Shown here: piece by piece, positions 1 through 8,108 of the stretch | Layout of the letters: every line of letters begins with the position of its first letter | Numbering within the stretch: position 1 is the first letter of the stretch | Assembly (NCBI RefSeq): GCF_029338235.1 | Contig: NZ_CP119785.1 | Coordinates: forward strand, 868,001 to 932,000 | Source: Haloarcula rara | GTDB taxonomy: Archaea > Halobacteriota > Halobacteria > Halobacteriales > Haloarculaceae | Length of the DNA stretch: 64,000 nt | Direction of reading: 5' to 3' | Translations under genes and position numbers: made by a program | Notes under the pieces: model-generated | What the model was told of the DNA's origin: nothing | The model's input: the letters and a program-made list of their open reading frames with translations, nothing else | The model's database searches: none

Positions 1-170
1 TGAGCGCGACCGGTTTAGCCGTTTTGTTCGGGCCGGGTCAGGGACAGCCACCAGTTCGAGAGGGAGTGCCACTGGCCCGCCGGGGAGGAGACGACACACC
101 GCGACTGCTGGGCGTGGCGTCGAGTGCCGGTGACAGATAGCCGCCGGTACAGTTCAAAAACCGTCCCAGG

Positions 171-650
171 TCAGGGCCGGAGCCCGTCGAGCGCCTCTTT
201 CAGCGCCTCCGTCGTCTCGTGGTCCCACGCTTCCCAGTTGTCCTCGGCGACCCACCGGTACTGGACGACGCGGTCTGAGTCTACGAGGAACAGCGCGCGG
301 CGAACGCCCGAATCCAGGCCCTCGTCGTGGACGCCGTACGCCTTCGAGACCTCGAACTTCGTGTCCGAGAGCAGCGGAAACGTAATTCCCTTCTGTCGGC
401 TGTACTCCCGGTGGGAGTAGACGTAGTCAGGGGAGATGCCGAACATCGTGACGTCCTCCTCGAACTGGAACAGGTCGATGTCGTCCAGGTCGCACATCTG
501 GTCCGAGCAGACGGGCGAGAAATCGTTCATGTAGAAAGAGAGGATGACGAACCCTTCGTCGGTGTACTCCGAGAGCGTGTACTGCGAGAGCAGCTGCCCG
601 TCAGTCCCCCGAAGCGTGAAATCAGGGGCGATATCCCCGGTCCCTACCAT
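171..650 (-). CDS. Peroxiredoxin (AhpC/TSA-like redoxin)
   Basis: Predicted cytosolic thiol peroxidase of 159 residues that reduces hydroperoxides. The thioredoxin-like fold starts at GDIAPDFTL, and the peroxidatic cysteine is Cys48 in FSPVCSDQMC, with a second cysteine at 53 that could resolve the sulfenate. The start at 650 is preferred over an in-frame ATG at 671 because it gives the usual short N-terminus and lies about 27 bp behind an AT-rich TATA-like stretch (673-683), as expected for a leaderless transcript. It lies downstream of the PEP synthase gene on the same strand, about 95 bp away, so it probably has its own promoter. The family assignment is firm; the electron donor is not visible. 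Confidence 0.88.
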   Translation of the reverse strand: MVGTGDIAPDFTLRGTDGQLLSQYTLSEYTDEGFVILSFYMNDFSPVCSDQMCDLDDIDLFQFEEDVTMFGISPDYVYSHREYSRQKGITFPLLSDTKFEVSKAYGVHDEGLDSGVRRALFLVDSDRVVQYRWVAEDNWEAWDHETTEALKEALDGLRP

Positions 651-744
651 CGGCGAATACTCTTTTTTCATTGATTATGAAAGTATCCCCCAAACTGGTG
701 GGGAGAGCCACGCTCGGGGACGCCCGGGCTATTGGCCGTCGGCG

Positions 745-3054
745 TCAGCGGACCGATTCCAGCAGCAACCGCTGTTCGACCCGCTTGACCTCGTGCTGGA
801 CGTCCCGGACGGCGTCGATGTTCGCGGAGATGGAGCTGACGCCCTCGTCGACGAGGAACTGCACCATCTCGGGTTTCGAGGCCGCCTGCCCGCAGATGCT
901 CGTCGCCACGTCGTGCTCGCGGCAGGTCCCGATGACCTGCCCCATCAGCTCCAGGACGGCGGGGTGGAGCTCCGAGAACCGGTCGGCGACGTTGGTGTTG
1001 TTGCGGTCCACGGCGAGCGTGTACTGGGTGAGGTCGTTGGTACCGAAGGAGGCGAAGTCGATACCCGTCTCGCACAGTTCCTCGATACACAGCGCGCTCG
1101 CGGGCGTCTCGACCATCACGCCCCAGTCGCGCTTCTCGGGGTCGATGCCCGCCTCCTGCATCATGGCCTTCGCCCGGAACACGTCCTCGGCGTCCGTCAC
1201 GAGGGGTATCATCAGCTCGACGTTGTCGTAACCCAGTTCGTACAGCCGGGCGAACGCGCGCAGTTCGAGCGCGAACTCCTCGGGCCGGTCCAGCGACCGA
1301 CGGACACCGCGGTAGCCAAGCATCGGGTTGTGTTCGGCCGGCTCGTCCTCGCCGCCCTGTAGCTGGCGGAACTCGTCAGAGGGCGCATCGAGGGTTCGGA
1401 CCCGAACCGGCCGAGGGTAGAAAGCCTCGGCCACGCCCCGAACCCCCTCGACGATCTCGTCGACGTAGGCGCGTTCGCCGTGGTCGTCGACGTACCGCGT
1501 GGGCGTCTTGTCCGTCGAGAGTATCATGTGCTCGATGCGCAACAGACCGACGCCGTCGGCGCCGGTCGCCGCGGCCCGCTTGGCCGCCTCCGGGATGGAG
1601 ACGTTGACCTTCACCTCGGTGCCGGTCATGGGCTTGACCGGGCTGTGTCCCTGGTCCGTCGGCGCTGTCACGGTGGCGTCTGCCGGAGCGGCGCCGCTGT
1701 CAGACGCCGCGTCGTCGCTCTCCGACGGCTCGGGCTCACCGACCTCGACGGTGCCCATCTCGCCGTTGATGGTGACCGTCTGGCCGTCCCGCAGCCGCTC
1801 GGTGGCGTCGTCGGTGCCGACCACGGCGGGCACCCCGAGTTCGCGGGAGACGATGGCGGCGTGGCTCGTCATCCCGCCCTGGTCGGTGACGATACCCGAC
1901 GCGCGTTTCATCGCCGGTACCATGTCCGGCGTGGTCATCTCCGTGACGATGATATCGCCGGTCTCGACCTTGTCGAGGTTGTCCAGCTTGTCGACGATGC
2001 GAACGGTGCCGGATACTTTGCCGGGACTGGAGCCGATACCCGAGAGCCGGACGTCGTCGGCCGGGCTCTGCATGGCGCCGCCGTCGGCCGACGCGCCGGT
2101 GCCGACGGCGGGCTCGGCGTCGTCGATAGTGGTGATGGGCCGGGACTGCAGCAGGTACAGCTCCCCGTCGCGCATGGCCCACTCGACGTCCTGCGGGCAG
2201 TCGTAGTGAGCCTCGACGCGGTCGCCCAGCTCGATGAGCCGACGGAGCTCGGACTCCTCGAGCACCTGCGCGTCGCGTTTCTCGTCGGGGACCGACCGCT
2301 CGACGGTCCGGCCGTCCTCGCCGCGGACGCACATGACCCGTTTCTCCGCGACGGTCACGTCCGTTACCTCGCCGCTCTCGCGGTCGAGGACGTAGTTGTC
2401 CGGCGAGACGGTGCCGGAGACGACGGCCTCGCCCAGCCCCCAGGCGGCCTCGACGATGGCCGTCGGCGCCCCCGTCGAGGGGTGGCTGGTAAAGAGCACG
2501 CCCGATTTCTCGGCGTCGACCATCTCCTGGACGACGACGGCGATGTCGACGGCGTCGTGGGGGAACCCCTGTTCGTTGCGGTAGTAGATGGCCCGCTGGG
2601 TGAAAAGCGACGCCCAGCACTCCTTGACCCGGTCGAGCAGGTCCGCGCGCTCGACGTTCAGATAGGTGTCCTGCTGGCCGGCAAAGGAGGCATCGGGGAG
2701 GTCCTCAGCCGTCGCCGAGGACCGGACAGCGACGGCCCCGTCACCGAGTTCGTCGTACGCCGCGAGTACGTCCTCGCGTACGTCGGCCGGGACCGCCGTT
2801 TCGAGAATCAGCTCCTGGGCGCGCTCGGCCGCCGCCGCGAGCGCCGCCGAGTCGTCGCTGTCGATATCGACGGCCTCGAACAACGCCGTCTCGATGCCCG
2901 TGTCCTCGATAAACGACCGATACGTCCCGGCGCTCACGACGAACGCCGACGGGACGGGCAGCCCCGCGCCGGTCAGTTCTCCCAGGGACGCTGCCTTGCC
3001 GCCGACCCGGTCGAGGTCGTCGGCACCGATCTCCGCGAGCCACAGTGTGTGCAT
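745..3054 (-). CDS. ppsA: Phosphoenolpyruvate synthase (pyruvate, water dikinase)
   Basis: Converts pyruvate, ATP and water to phosphoenolpyruvate, AMP and phosphate, the entry to gluconeogenesis. The 769 residues show the full order: N-terminal ATP-grasp domain (about 10-310, with VGGKAASLGE near the start and VRSSATAEDLPDASFAGQQ), a swivelling phosphohistidine domain with GGMTSHAAIVSRELG (phospho-accepting His398), and a C-terminal PEP-binding barrel with SFGTNDLTQYTLAVDR and catalytic Cys721 in SICGQ. Length is slightly under the usual 790-800. An acidic, alanine-rich linker lies between the swivelling and barrel domains, as is common in haloarchaeal versions. It is transcribed away from the PhzF-like gene upstream and appears monocistronic. 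Confidence 0.96.
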   Translation of the reverse strand: MHTLWLAEIGADDLDRVGGKAASLGELTGAGLPVPSAFVVSAGTYRSFIEDTGIETALFEAVDIDSDDSAALAAAAERAQELILETAVPADVREDVLAAYDELGDGAVAVRSSATAEDLPDASFAGQQDTYLNVERADLLDRVKECWASLFTQRAIYYRNEQGFPHDAVDIAVVVQEMVDAEKSGVLFTSHPSTGAPTAIVEAAWGLGEAVVSGTVSPDNYVLDRESGEVTDVTVAEKRVMCVRGEDGRTVERSVPDEKRDAQVLEESELRRLIELGDRVEAHYDCPQDVEWAMRDGELYLLQSRPITTIDDAEPAVGTGASADGGAMQSPADDVRLSGIGSSPGKVSGTVRIVDKLDNLDKVETGDIIVTEMTTPDMVPAMKRASGIVTDQGGMTSHAAIVSRELGVPAVVGTDDATERLRDGQTVTINGEMGTVEVGEPEPSESDDAASDSGAAPADATVTAPTDQGHSPVKPMTGTEVKVNVSIPEAAKRAAATGADGVGLLRIEHMILSTDKTPTRYVDDHGERAYVDEIVEGVRGVAEAFYPRPVRVRTLDAPSDEFRQLQGGEDEPAEHNPMLGYRGVRRSLDRPEEFALELRAFARLYELGYDNVELMIPLVTDAEDVFRAKAMMQEAGIDPEKRDWGVMVETPASALCIEELCETGIDFASFGTNDLTQYTLAVDRNNTNVADRFSELHPAVLELMGQVIGTCREHDVATSICGQAASKPEMVQFLVDEGVSSISANIDAVRDVQHEVKRVEQRLLLESVR

Positions 3055-3120
3055 GGACTCGCCTTATCTTTCATTAACGTCCATTAAGTTCGTTGCGGTC
3101 TTATGGTCGGTAAGGCCACG

Positions 3121-4026
3121 CTAGATTTCGATGATGTCGTCGTCGGCGGCGGCCTCGGGAACGGTCATCGACCCGTCCATAGTCGTCACCGCCCGCCCGC
3201 CGACCCACGCTTCCAGCCCGTCGGTGTCGACCCTGACCGTGCCGGGCCGGTCGAGGAAGTGGCCCTGCTCGACGACGACTTGGTCGATGGTGTTGTCGAG
3301 TGCCCCCTCCCGACGGACGTAGGCGGCACACGCGCCGGCGGCGGTGCCGGTGACAGGGTCCTCGCCGACGCCGCGCGAGGGGGCAAAGCCCCGGCCGTGC
3401 AGCGTCGCCTCGCCGCCGATGGTGTCGAAGGTGAAGGCGTACAGCCCCACCGCGTCGACCCGCTCGCACAGTTCCTGGATGGCCGGCAGGTCCGCGTCGA
3501 TACGGCTGACGTGCTCGAAGTAGTTGACCGGGACCAGCAGCCACGGCTCGCTCGTGTCGGCGACGACCATGGGCATGTCCGCACCCACGTCCTGCAGCGT
3601 CGCAACGTCGATACCCAGCGCGTCGGCCACCTCGTCGTGGCCGAGCGAGACCGCCTCGAAGCGGGCCTCGCCCTGTTCGAGCCACACCGTGCCGTCCCCC
3701 TTGACCTCGACGTCCCGGGTCCGCCCGATGGTCTCCATCTCGTACTCGCCCGCCTCGAGGCCACCGCGCTCGAACAGCGCCGCGAACGCGGCGACGGTCA
3801 CGTGGTCACTCCGGTCGAGTTCGCCAGTGGGCGCGAAAAAGCGCAGCCGCCGGTCGGCCCGGTCACTCTCACAGACGAACGCGGTCGCGCTCGCACCCAG
3901 TTCCCCCGCGACTGCCGCCATCTGGTCGTCGGTCAACTCGCCCGCGTCCAGTACGACCCCGGCCGGGTTCCCCGCCATCGGCTCCGCGGCGAAAGCGTCG
4001 ACGAGCAACACGTCCCGTGTGTCCAT
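3121..4026 (-). CDS. PhzF-family isomerase/epimerase-like protein
   Basis: Protein of 301 residues with the two-lobed diaminopimelate-epimerase-like fold of the PhzF/YddE family. Visible marks are the start DVLLVDAFAAEPMAGNPAGVV and the C-terminal motif GEDPVTGTAAG. In PhzF the catalytic glutamate sits in an SET/SES motif; here the matching segment reads GASATAFV, so the acidic residue appears replaced by alanine. The ATG at 4026 is chosen because an upstream in-frame ATG would add a basic extension unlike the family. Substrate is unknown, and PhzF-like proteins of archaea have no agreed function. It is divergent from the phosphoribosyltransferase gene at 4156. Confidence 0.85.
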   Translation of the reverse strand: MDTRDVLLVDAFAAEPMAGNPAGVVLDAGELTDDQMAAVAGELGASATAFVCESDRADRRLRFFAPTGELDRSDHVTVAAFAALFERGGLEAGEYEMETIGRTRDVEVKGDGTVWLEQGEARFEAVSLGHDEVADALGIDVATLQDVGADMPMVVADTSEPWLLVPVNYFEHVSRIDADLPAIQELCERVDAVGLYAFTFDTIGGEATLHGRGFAPSRGVGEDPVTGTAAGACAAYVRREGALDNTIDQVVVEQGHFLDRPGTVRVDTDGLEAWVGGRAVTTMDGSMTVPEAAADDDIIEI

Positions 4027-4155
4027 GGCCCCCTGTTGTGCCAGCCCCCGGATAACAGTTACCCGAAAGCGCCGACGAGAAGCGACCCCAGTCGCTCGCC
4101 GACAGCCCTCGCGTCGTATTAAAAGCGTTAAACCCACGCACTCGTCTGTGACGAT

Positions 4156-4851
4156 ATGGGCGAGCTACCGGCGGAGTTCCCGTGTACCGTCACCAACTGG
4201 GACTACATCTACGACCTGTGTCGCGACGTCGCCGACGACGTGAAGTCGGCCGAGTTCGAACCCGACGTGGTCGTCGCACTGGCTCGGGGCGGGTGGTTCG
4301 CGGGCCGGTGTCTCTGTGACTTCCTGGGGCTTGACGACCTCGCGAGTCTGAAGATAGAACACTACGTCGGCACCGCACAGCAGGGCGACGAGCCCGAGAT
4401 TCGCTACCCGCTTGCCGACGGCGCCGTCGAGGGGAAAGACGTGCTCGTCGTCGACGATATCGCCGATACGGGCCAGTCGCTCCAGACTGCCGCCGATTGC
4501 GTGACAGAGCGGGACCCGTCCAGCGTCCGGACGGCGACGCTACAGCTGCTCGACACCAGCGAGCACGAGCCGGACTTCGTCGGCGAAGGGCTCGAGGAGT
4601 GGACGTGGGTCGTCTACCCGTGGAACTTCATCGAGGACATGACCGAGCTCGTCTCGGGCGTCATGGAGAAAAGCGACGAGGACGTCCACTCGGTCGACGA
4701 CGTCCGCCGGCTCCTCAACACCTACCACCAGGTCACGCCGACGGCGCTCGAAATCGCACAGCCGGACCGACTCGACGAGGTCATGGCCGAGATGGTTCGA
4801 CGGGACGTGGCGACGGTCGCCGACGACGGCTGGCGCCGCACCGATTCGTGA
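4156..4851 (+). CDS. Phosphoribosyltransferase (purine-type, PRPP-binding)
   Basis: Type I phosphoribosyltransferase of 231 residues. The PRPP-binding loop is VLVVDDIADTGQSL (about residues 95-108), and VVVALARGGWFAGR near residue 36 matches the flexible substrate loop region of xanthine/hypoxanthine-type enzymes. Related haloarchaeal proteins are usually annotated as purine or xanthine-guanine phosphoribosyltransferases, acting in base salvage. The C-terminal roughly 80 residues (from about 150) go beyond the catalytic core and may be a small added helical domain. A TATA-like AT-rich box about 30 bp before the ATG suggests a leaderless transcript. Base specificity cannot be read from sequence alone. 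Confidence 0.85.
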   Translation: MGELPAEFPCTVTNWDYIYDLCRDVADDVKSAEFEPDVVVALARGGWFAGRCLCDFLGLDDLASLKIEHYVGTAQQGDEPEIRYPLADGAVEGKDVLVVDDIADTGQSLQTAADCVTERDPSSVRTATLQLLDTSEHEPDFVGEGLEEWTWVVYPWNFIEDMTELVSGVMEKSDEDVHSVDDVRRLLNTYHQVTPTALEIAQPDRLDEVMAEMVRRDVATVADDGWRRTDS

Positions 4852-4932
4852 CACTGCCGGCCGGACAGTGCGACCACGCAGCTGGGGCGCCGGCGCATGG
4901 ACCGCCGCGGCGACCCGCCACGACAGCCCGTC

Positions 4933-5052
4933 TCAGCGGCGGTGCCGACGACGACCGTCGTCGCGGACGTACTCCAGCGCGGCGACGAACCGCTCGACGT
5001 CGACGCGGTCGCCGGATTCCGCCAGTCGCTCGCGTATCTTTGTCGGCGTCAT
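4933..5052 (-). CDS. Small uncharacterised protein (39 aa)
   Basis: Possible small protein beginning MTPTKIRERLAESG and ending in a basic tail. The acidic/basic mix, including a helix with KIRERLAESGDRVDVERFVAALEYV, is credible for a haloarchaeal protein, but 39 residues in this GC-rich DNA could arise by chance. I recognise no family. It lies on the minus strand between the phosphoribosyltransferase (plus strand, ending 4851) and another small minus-strand gene, and could share a transcript with the latter. Confidence 0.35.
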   Translation of the reverse strand: MTPTKIRERLAESGDRVDVERFVAALEYVRDDGRRRHRR

Positions 5053-5134
5053 GGCTAGACGTACCACAGAAGAGCAGATAGCGGTTGTTCCGAGACTGCT
5101 AGGCCGTACTCGCGACCTGTTCACCAGCGCCGTC

Positions 5135-5407
5135 TCATTCGGTGTCGGTGCCGGGCTGTTCGCCGTGGAGGTCGAACCACTCCCGGAGGGGACCGCGAAT
5201 CCCGTCGAACGTGACGGTCACGTCGCCGTTGAACCGCCACGTCGCTCGCGGGGAGCCCTCGCCGAAGTATATCGGCACGTCCACTTCGAGGTCCTCGACG
5301 GCCACGTCGAGCGAGTCGTCCCGGTCGACCGTCTCGTCTAGGAGCCGTTCGACGGCGGCCTGTAGTTCGTCGATATCCGGTTCCGGCATCCCCGTGCTCT
5401 GGCTCAT
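5135..5407 (-). CDS. Conserved haloarchaeal hypothetical protein (90 aa)
   Basis: Acidic 90-residue protein beginning MSQSTGMPEPDIDELQAAVE. It carries an N-terminal helix followed by a beta-rich region (DVAVEDLEVDVPIYFGEG, then ATWRFNGDVTVTFDGI), which suggests a small alpha+beta fold. There are no cysteines after the start and no membrane segment. I do not recognise a named domain. The start at 5407 is preferred over an in-frame ATG 21 bp upstream because the extension contains an out-of-place cysteine. It is followed 83 bp later by the possible 39-residue gene on the same strand. Confidence 0.65.
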   Translation of the reverse strand: MSQSTGMPEPDIDELQAAVERLLDETVDRDDSLDVAVEDLEVDVPIYFGEGSPRATWRFNGDVTVTFDGIRGPLREWFDLHGEQPGTDTE

Positions 5408-5455
5408 ACAGTCGGCTACTGGCTCCACCTATCTCTTTGTTTCCCCCGCGGAGGG

Positions 5456-6790
5456 CTACTCGAAGACGTACGCATGTCCCTCCGGGACGCTGTCAGTCCC
5501 ACCGGCGCCAGGCGCGCCGACGAGTGCTGTCGTCCCCTCATCGTCCAGTGCGACGGCCGTGCCGAACTCGTCGTCCTCCCCGCCACCGGCCGAATCCAGT
5601 TTGGTCGTCAGCGTCCAGCCGTCCCCATCGTCGGTGGCCACGTAGGTCGCGCCACCCCTTCTGCCGTTCGGGTCCTCGTCGGTGGCGGCACCGACGAGCG
5701 CCGTCGTCCCGTCGGCCGGGAGCGCGACAGAGGCACCGAACTGGTCATCGCTGTCACCGTTCGGGTCGGCCAGTTTCGCTAGCTGGCTCCAGCGCTCCCC
5801 CGCGTCGGTGAACACGTACGCCGCACCGATGCGTTCGTCTGTATCCGCGGCGCCGACCAGCGCCGTCGTCCCGTCAGCCGAGAGCGCGACTGAATTCCCG
5901 AAGAAGTCCCCGCCCTCGCCCTCGTCGGCAGTCAGCTCATTCTGCTGGCGCCAGCCGTCGGCGTCGGGGGCGAACACGTAGGCCGCCCCGGTCGCGTACG
6001 TCCCAGAAACGGTGGCGCCTTTGGCGCCGACCAGCGCCGTGGCCCCGTCGTCCGATAGCGCGACCGCGGTCCCGAATTTCGCGTACGGCCCCATATCGCC
6101 GGTGAGCGTCGTCTCGGCCGTCCAGTCCCCGTCGCTGGCCGTGAAGACGTGTGCCGACCCAACCTGTCGCTCGTCCGGGCCATCCACGTCCGGCGCACCG
6201 ACAAGCGCCGTCGTCCCGTCGGCCGAGAGCGCGACCGACGACCCGAAATGGTCCTGAAACTCGCCGTCGGGGGCGGTGAGTTCCGTCTCTCGGGTCCAGG
6301 CTCTGCCGGCCGCCGAGAAGACGTAGGCCGCGCCGGCACTGGTGACGCCATTCACCGGTCTGCCGTTCGCACCGACGAGCGCCGTCGTCCCGTCAGCCGA
6401 GAGCGCGACCGAACAGCCGAACCTCTCGTCCCCGCGACGGTCCGGGGCCGTCAGTTCGGTCTGTCGCGTCCAGTCACCGTCCTCGCGGACGAAGACGTAG
6501 GCCGCACCAATCTCGAGATGGTCGCTGGTTCCGTCGCCCGGCGCGCCGACCAGCGCCGTCGTTCCGTCGCTGTCGAGGGCGAGTGCCGAACCGTACCTGT
6601 CGAAGCCGTCCGCCTCGTCAGCGGCCGGTGAGAGCCGTGTCGTCTGCTGCCAGGGCTCCTCACCGGTCGAGCCGCTCGTCGGTGTCGGCGTCGCCGTCTG
6701 CTCGCTATCGGAATCGCCCCCGCGACACCCGGCCACCAGCCCTGTGGCCCCCGCCGCCAGCGCCGCCAGATACCGCCGTCGTCGTTGCAT
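5456..6790 (-). CDS. Seven-repeat FG-GAP/beta-propeller lipoprotein
   Basis: Exported lipoprotein of 444 residues. The N-terminus MQRRRRYLAALAAGATGLVAGC has a run of arginines (possible Tat signal) and a lipobox ending at the lipidated cysteine, followed by a Ser/Thr/Pro-rich linker. The rest is seven repeats of about 55 residues built around F-G-x-S-V-A-L-S-A-D-G-T-T-A-L-V-G-A and ending G-A-A-Y-V-F. Seven copies would close one beta-propeller. The repeats resemble FG-GAP units, which in integrins and surface proteins bind ligands or metals. The ATG at 6790 is chosen because it places the arginine run at the N-terminus. Ligand and role are unknown. Confidence 0.85.
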   Translation of the reverse strand: MQRRRRYLAALAAGATGLVAGCRGGDSDSEQTATPTPTSGSTGEEPWQQTTRLSPAADEADGFDRYGSALALDSDGTTALVGAPGDGTSDHLEIGAAYVFVREDGDWTRQTELTAPDRRGDERFGCSVALSADGTTALVGANGRPVNGVTSAGAAYVFSAAGRAWTRETELTAPDGEFQDHFGSSVALSADGTTALVGAPDVDGPDERQVGSAHVFTASDGDWTAETTLTGDMGPYAKFGTAVALSDDGATALVGAKGATVSGTYATGAAYVFAPDADGWRQQNELTADEGEGGDFFGNSVALSADGTTALVGAADTDERIGAAYVFTDAGERWSQLAKLADPNGDSDDQFGASVALPADGTTALVGAATDEDPNGRRGGATYVATDDGDGWTLTTKLDSAGGGEDDEFGTAVALDDEGTTALVGAPGAGGTDSVPEGHAYVFE

Positions 6791-6871
6791 AGTTTTCGTC
6801 GCTGACACCAAAATATAATTCTACCCATGGAGTGCCGTATATTACAGACCGAGGGGGAGCTGCGTCCCTCG

Positions 6872-7972
6872 TCACACCGAGACGACGATGGGGACCGGCA
6901 CGAAACAGAGCGCGCCCAGCACGAGCGTCAGTATACCTAACGCCCGCCGTCGGGGGCCCAGCGGCGTCTCCACCAGCGGCGTCGCCGTCCCCGCACGAGA
7001 AAAGAGCAGCGCGATGACACCCCAGAACCCCCACAGCGGGGCGCCCCGGCCGCCCTCGAACAGGAACAGGTACCCCGCCAGACAAAAGAGGAGGACGGGC
7101 ACGACGAACTGCACCGCGTCCATGCGCTCGCCGACCAGCGAGCGGCTGATGTGGGCGCCGTCCAGTTGCCCGACCGGGATGAGGTTGAGGAAGGTGACGA
7201 AGGCGCCGACCCAGCCGCCGATGACCACGGGGTTGGGCAGCAGGTTCGGCTCGTCGTAGGTGAGCGGCTCGCCGACCAGCGCGGCGATACCCTGTATCAG
7301 CGGCGGATACCCCAGCTCGATTCTGGTGATGAGGCCGCCGGCCACGTATATCGGGTCCAGTGTGACGCCAATGGCGGTGACAACGACCGTCGCCACCAGT
7401 CCCGAAAGCGGCCCGGCGACGCCGATGTCGAACAGCGCCCGCCGGTCGGGAATGTTGTCCTGCATCCTGATGACGGCGCCCAGCGTGCCGATGACGTTGA
7501 ACGGCAACGGGAGGAAGTAGGGCAGGCTGGCCTGGACCTCGTGGTATCGCGAGAGGGCGTAGTGGCCGAACTCGTGGACCGCGAGGATGCCCAGGACGGC
7601 GGCGGCGAAGGGCCACGCCTGCCAGATGGCTGCGGGCTCCTCTACCACCGAGAGGCCGTACCACCGCGTCCCCGCGTACAGCGTCGAGAGCAGCGTCAGA
7701 AGCGCCAGCGTGACGTTGATCCATGGCACGCCGTCGACGCCCAGCGAGCGCTCGCTCGCCACCAGCACGTGCCCGTCGGACTCGGTCCGCAGGCGCACGC
7801 GGTAGCCGTGCTGGCGGAACGTCGGTCCGACCTGCTGGATGACCTGCGCGGCGTCGGTCACCGGCTCGCCGTAGTACCGGATATCCCCCTCTGTGAGGTC
7901 GATGTCACGGACGCTGAAGACGTCGGCGAGGCGTTCGGGACCCGGCGGCGACTGACCCGACTCCTGACCCAT
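6872..7972 (-). CDS. Site-2-protease-like intramembrane metalloprotease (M50)
   Basis: Membrane protease of 366 residues. After a roughly 80-residue cytosolic region there are several hydrophobic segments. The zinc site is HEFGH at 133-137, and the distal metal ligand lies in a later NLIPVGQLDGAH motif (the N-x2-P-x3-L-D-G signature of the family). Such enzymes cleave substrates inside the membrane, often in stress signalling. It is the last gene of a smc-scpA-M50 run on the minus strand but is separated from scpA by a nested palindrome (8028-8108), so it may be transcribed partly on its own. Substrate unknown. The ATG at 7972 is chosen over one 57 bp upstream because the extension is basic and atypical. 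Confidence 0.9.
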   Translation of the reverse strand: MGQESGQSPPGPERLADVFSVRDIDLTEGDIRYYGEPVTDAAQVIQQVGPTFRQHGYRVRLRTESDGHVLVASERSLGVDGVPWINVTLALLTLLSTLYAGTRWYGLSVVEEPAAIWQAWPFAAAVLGILAVHEFGHYALSRYHEVQASLPYFLPLPFNVIGTLGAVIRMQDNIPDRRALFDIGVAGPLSGLVATVVVTAIGVTLDPIYVAGGLITRIELGYPPLIQGIAALVGEPLTYDEPNLLPNPVVIGGWVGAFVTFLNLIPVGQLDGAHISRSLVGERMDAVQFVVPVLLFCLAGYLFLFEGGRGAPLWGFWGVIALLFSRAGTATPLVETPLGPRRRALGILTLVLGALCFVPVPIVVSV

Positions 7973-8027
7973 CACCGACACGTACGGCCGCGAGCGTTTT
8001 GAACCTGTTTGCGCTCGGACGCGACTC

Positions 8028-8108
8028 ATACTGCTGGCTGTAAGTTCGTACAGATATTCGCCACCCCGGGGGTGGCGAATTACTTCAGTTTGTTACAGCC
8101 GGCAGTAT
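8028..8108. repeat. Nested palindromic element 1 (scpA/M50 intergenic)
   Basis: Outer arms of 16 bp (8028-8043 and 8093-8108, 15 of 16 complementary) enclose a perfect inner inverted repeat with 12-bp arms, ATTCGCCACCCC at 8056-8067 and its complement at 8069-8080. The outer right arm ends on the first base of the scpA stop codon (minus strand). Two related elements are at 36585-36650 and 62482-62563. It could act as a terminator, an mRNA processing site or a mobile intergenic palindrome. Confidence 0.8.

Noticed and set aside
1-170. Possible gene end at the left edge
   Set aside because: No start or long open frame with haloarchaeal composition; the stretch before the peroxiredoxin stop cannot be assigned.
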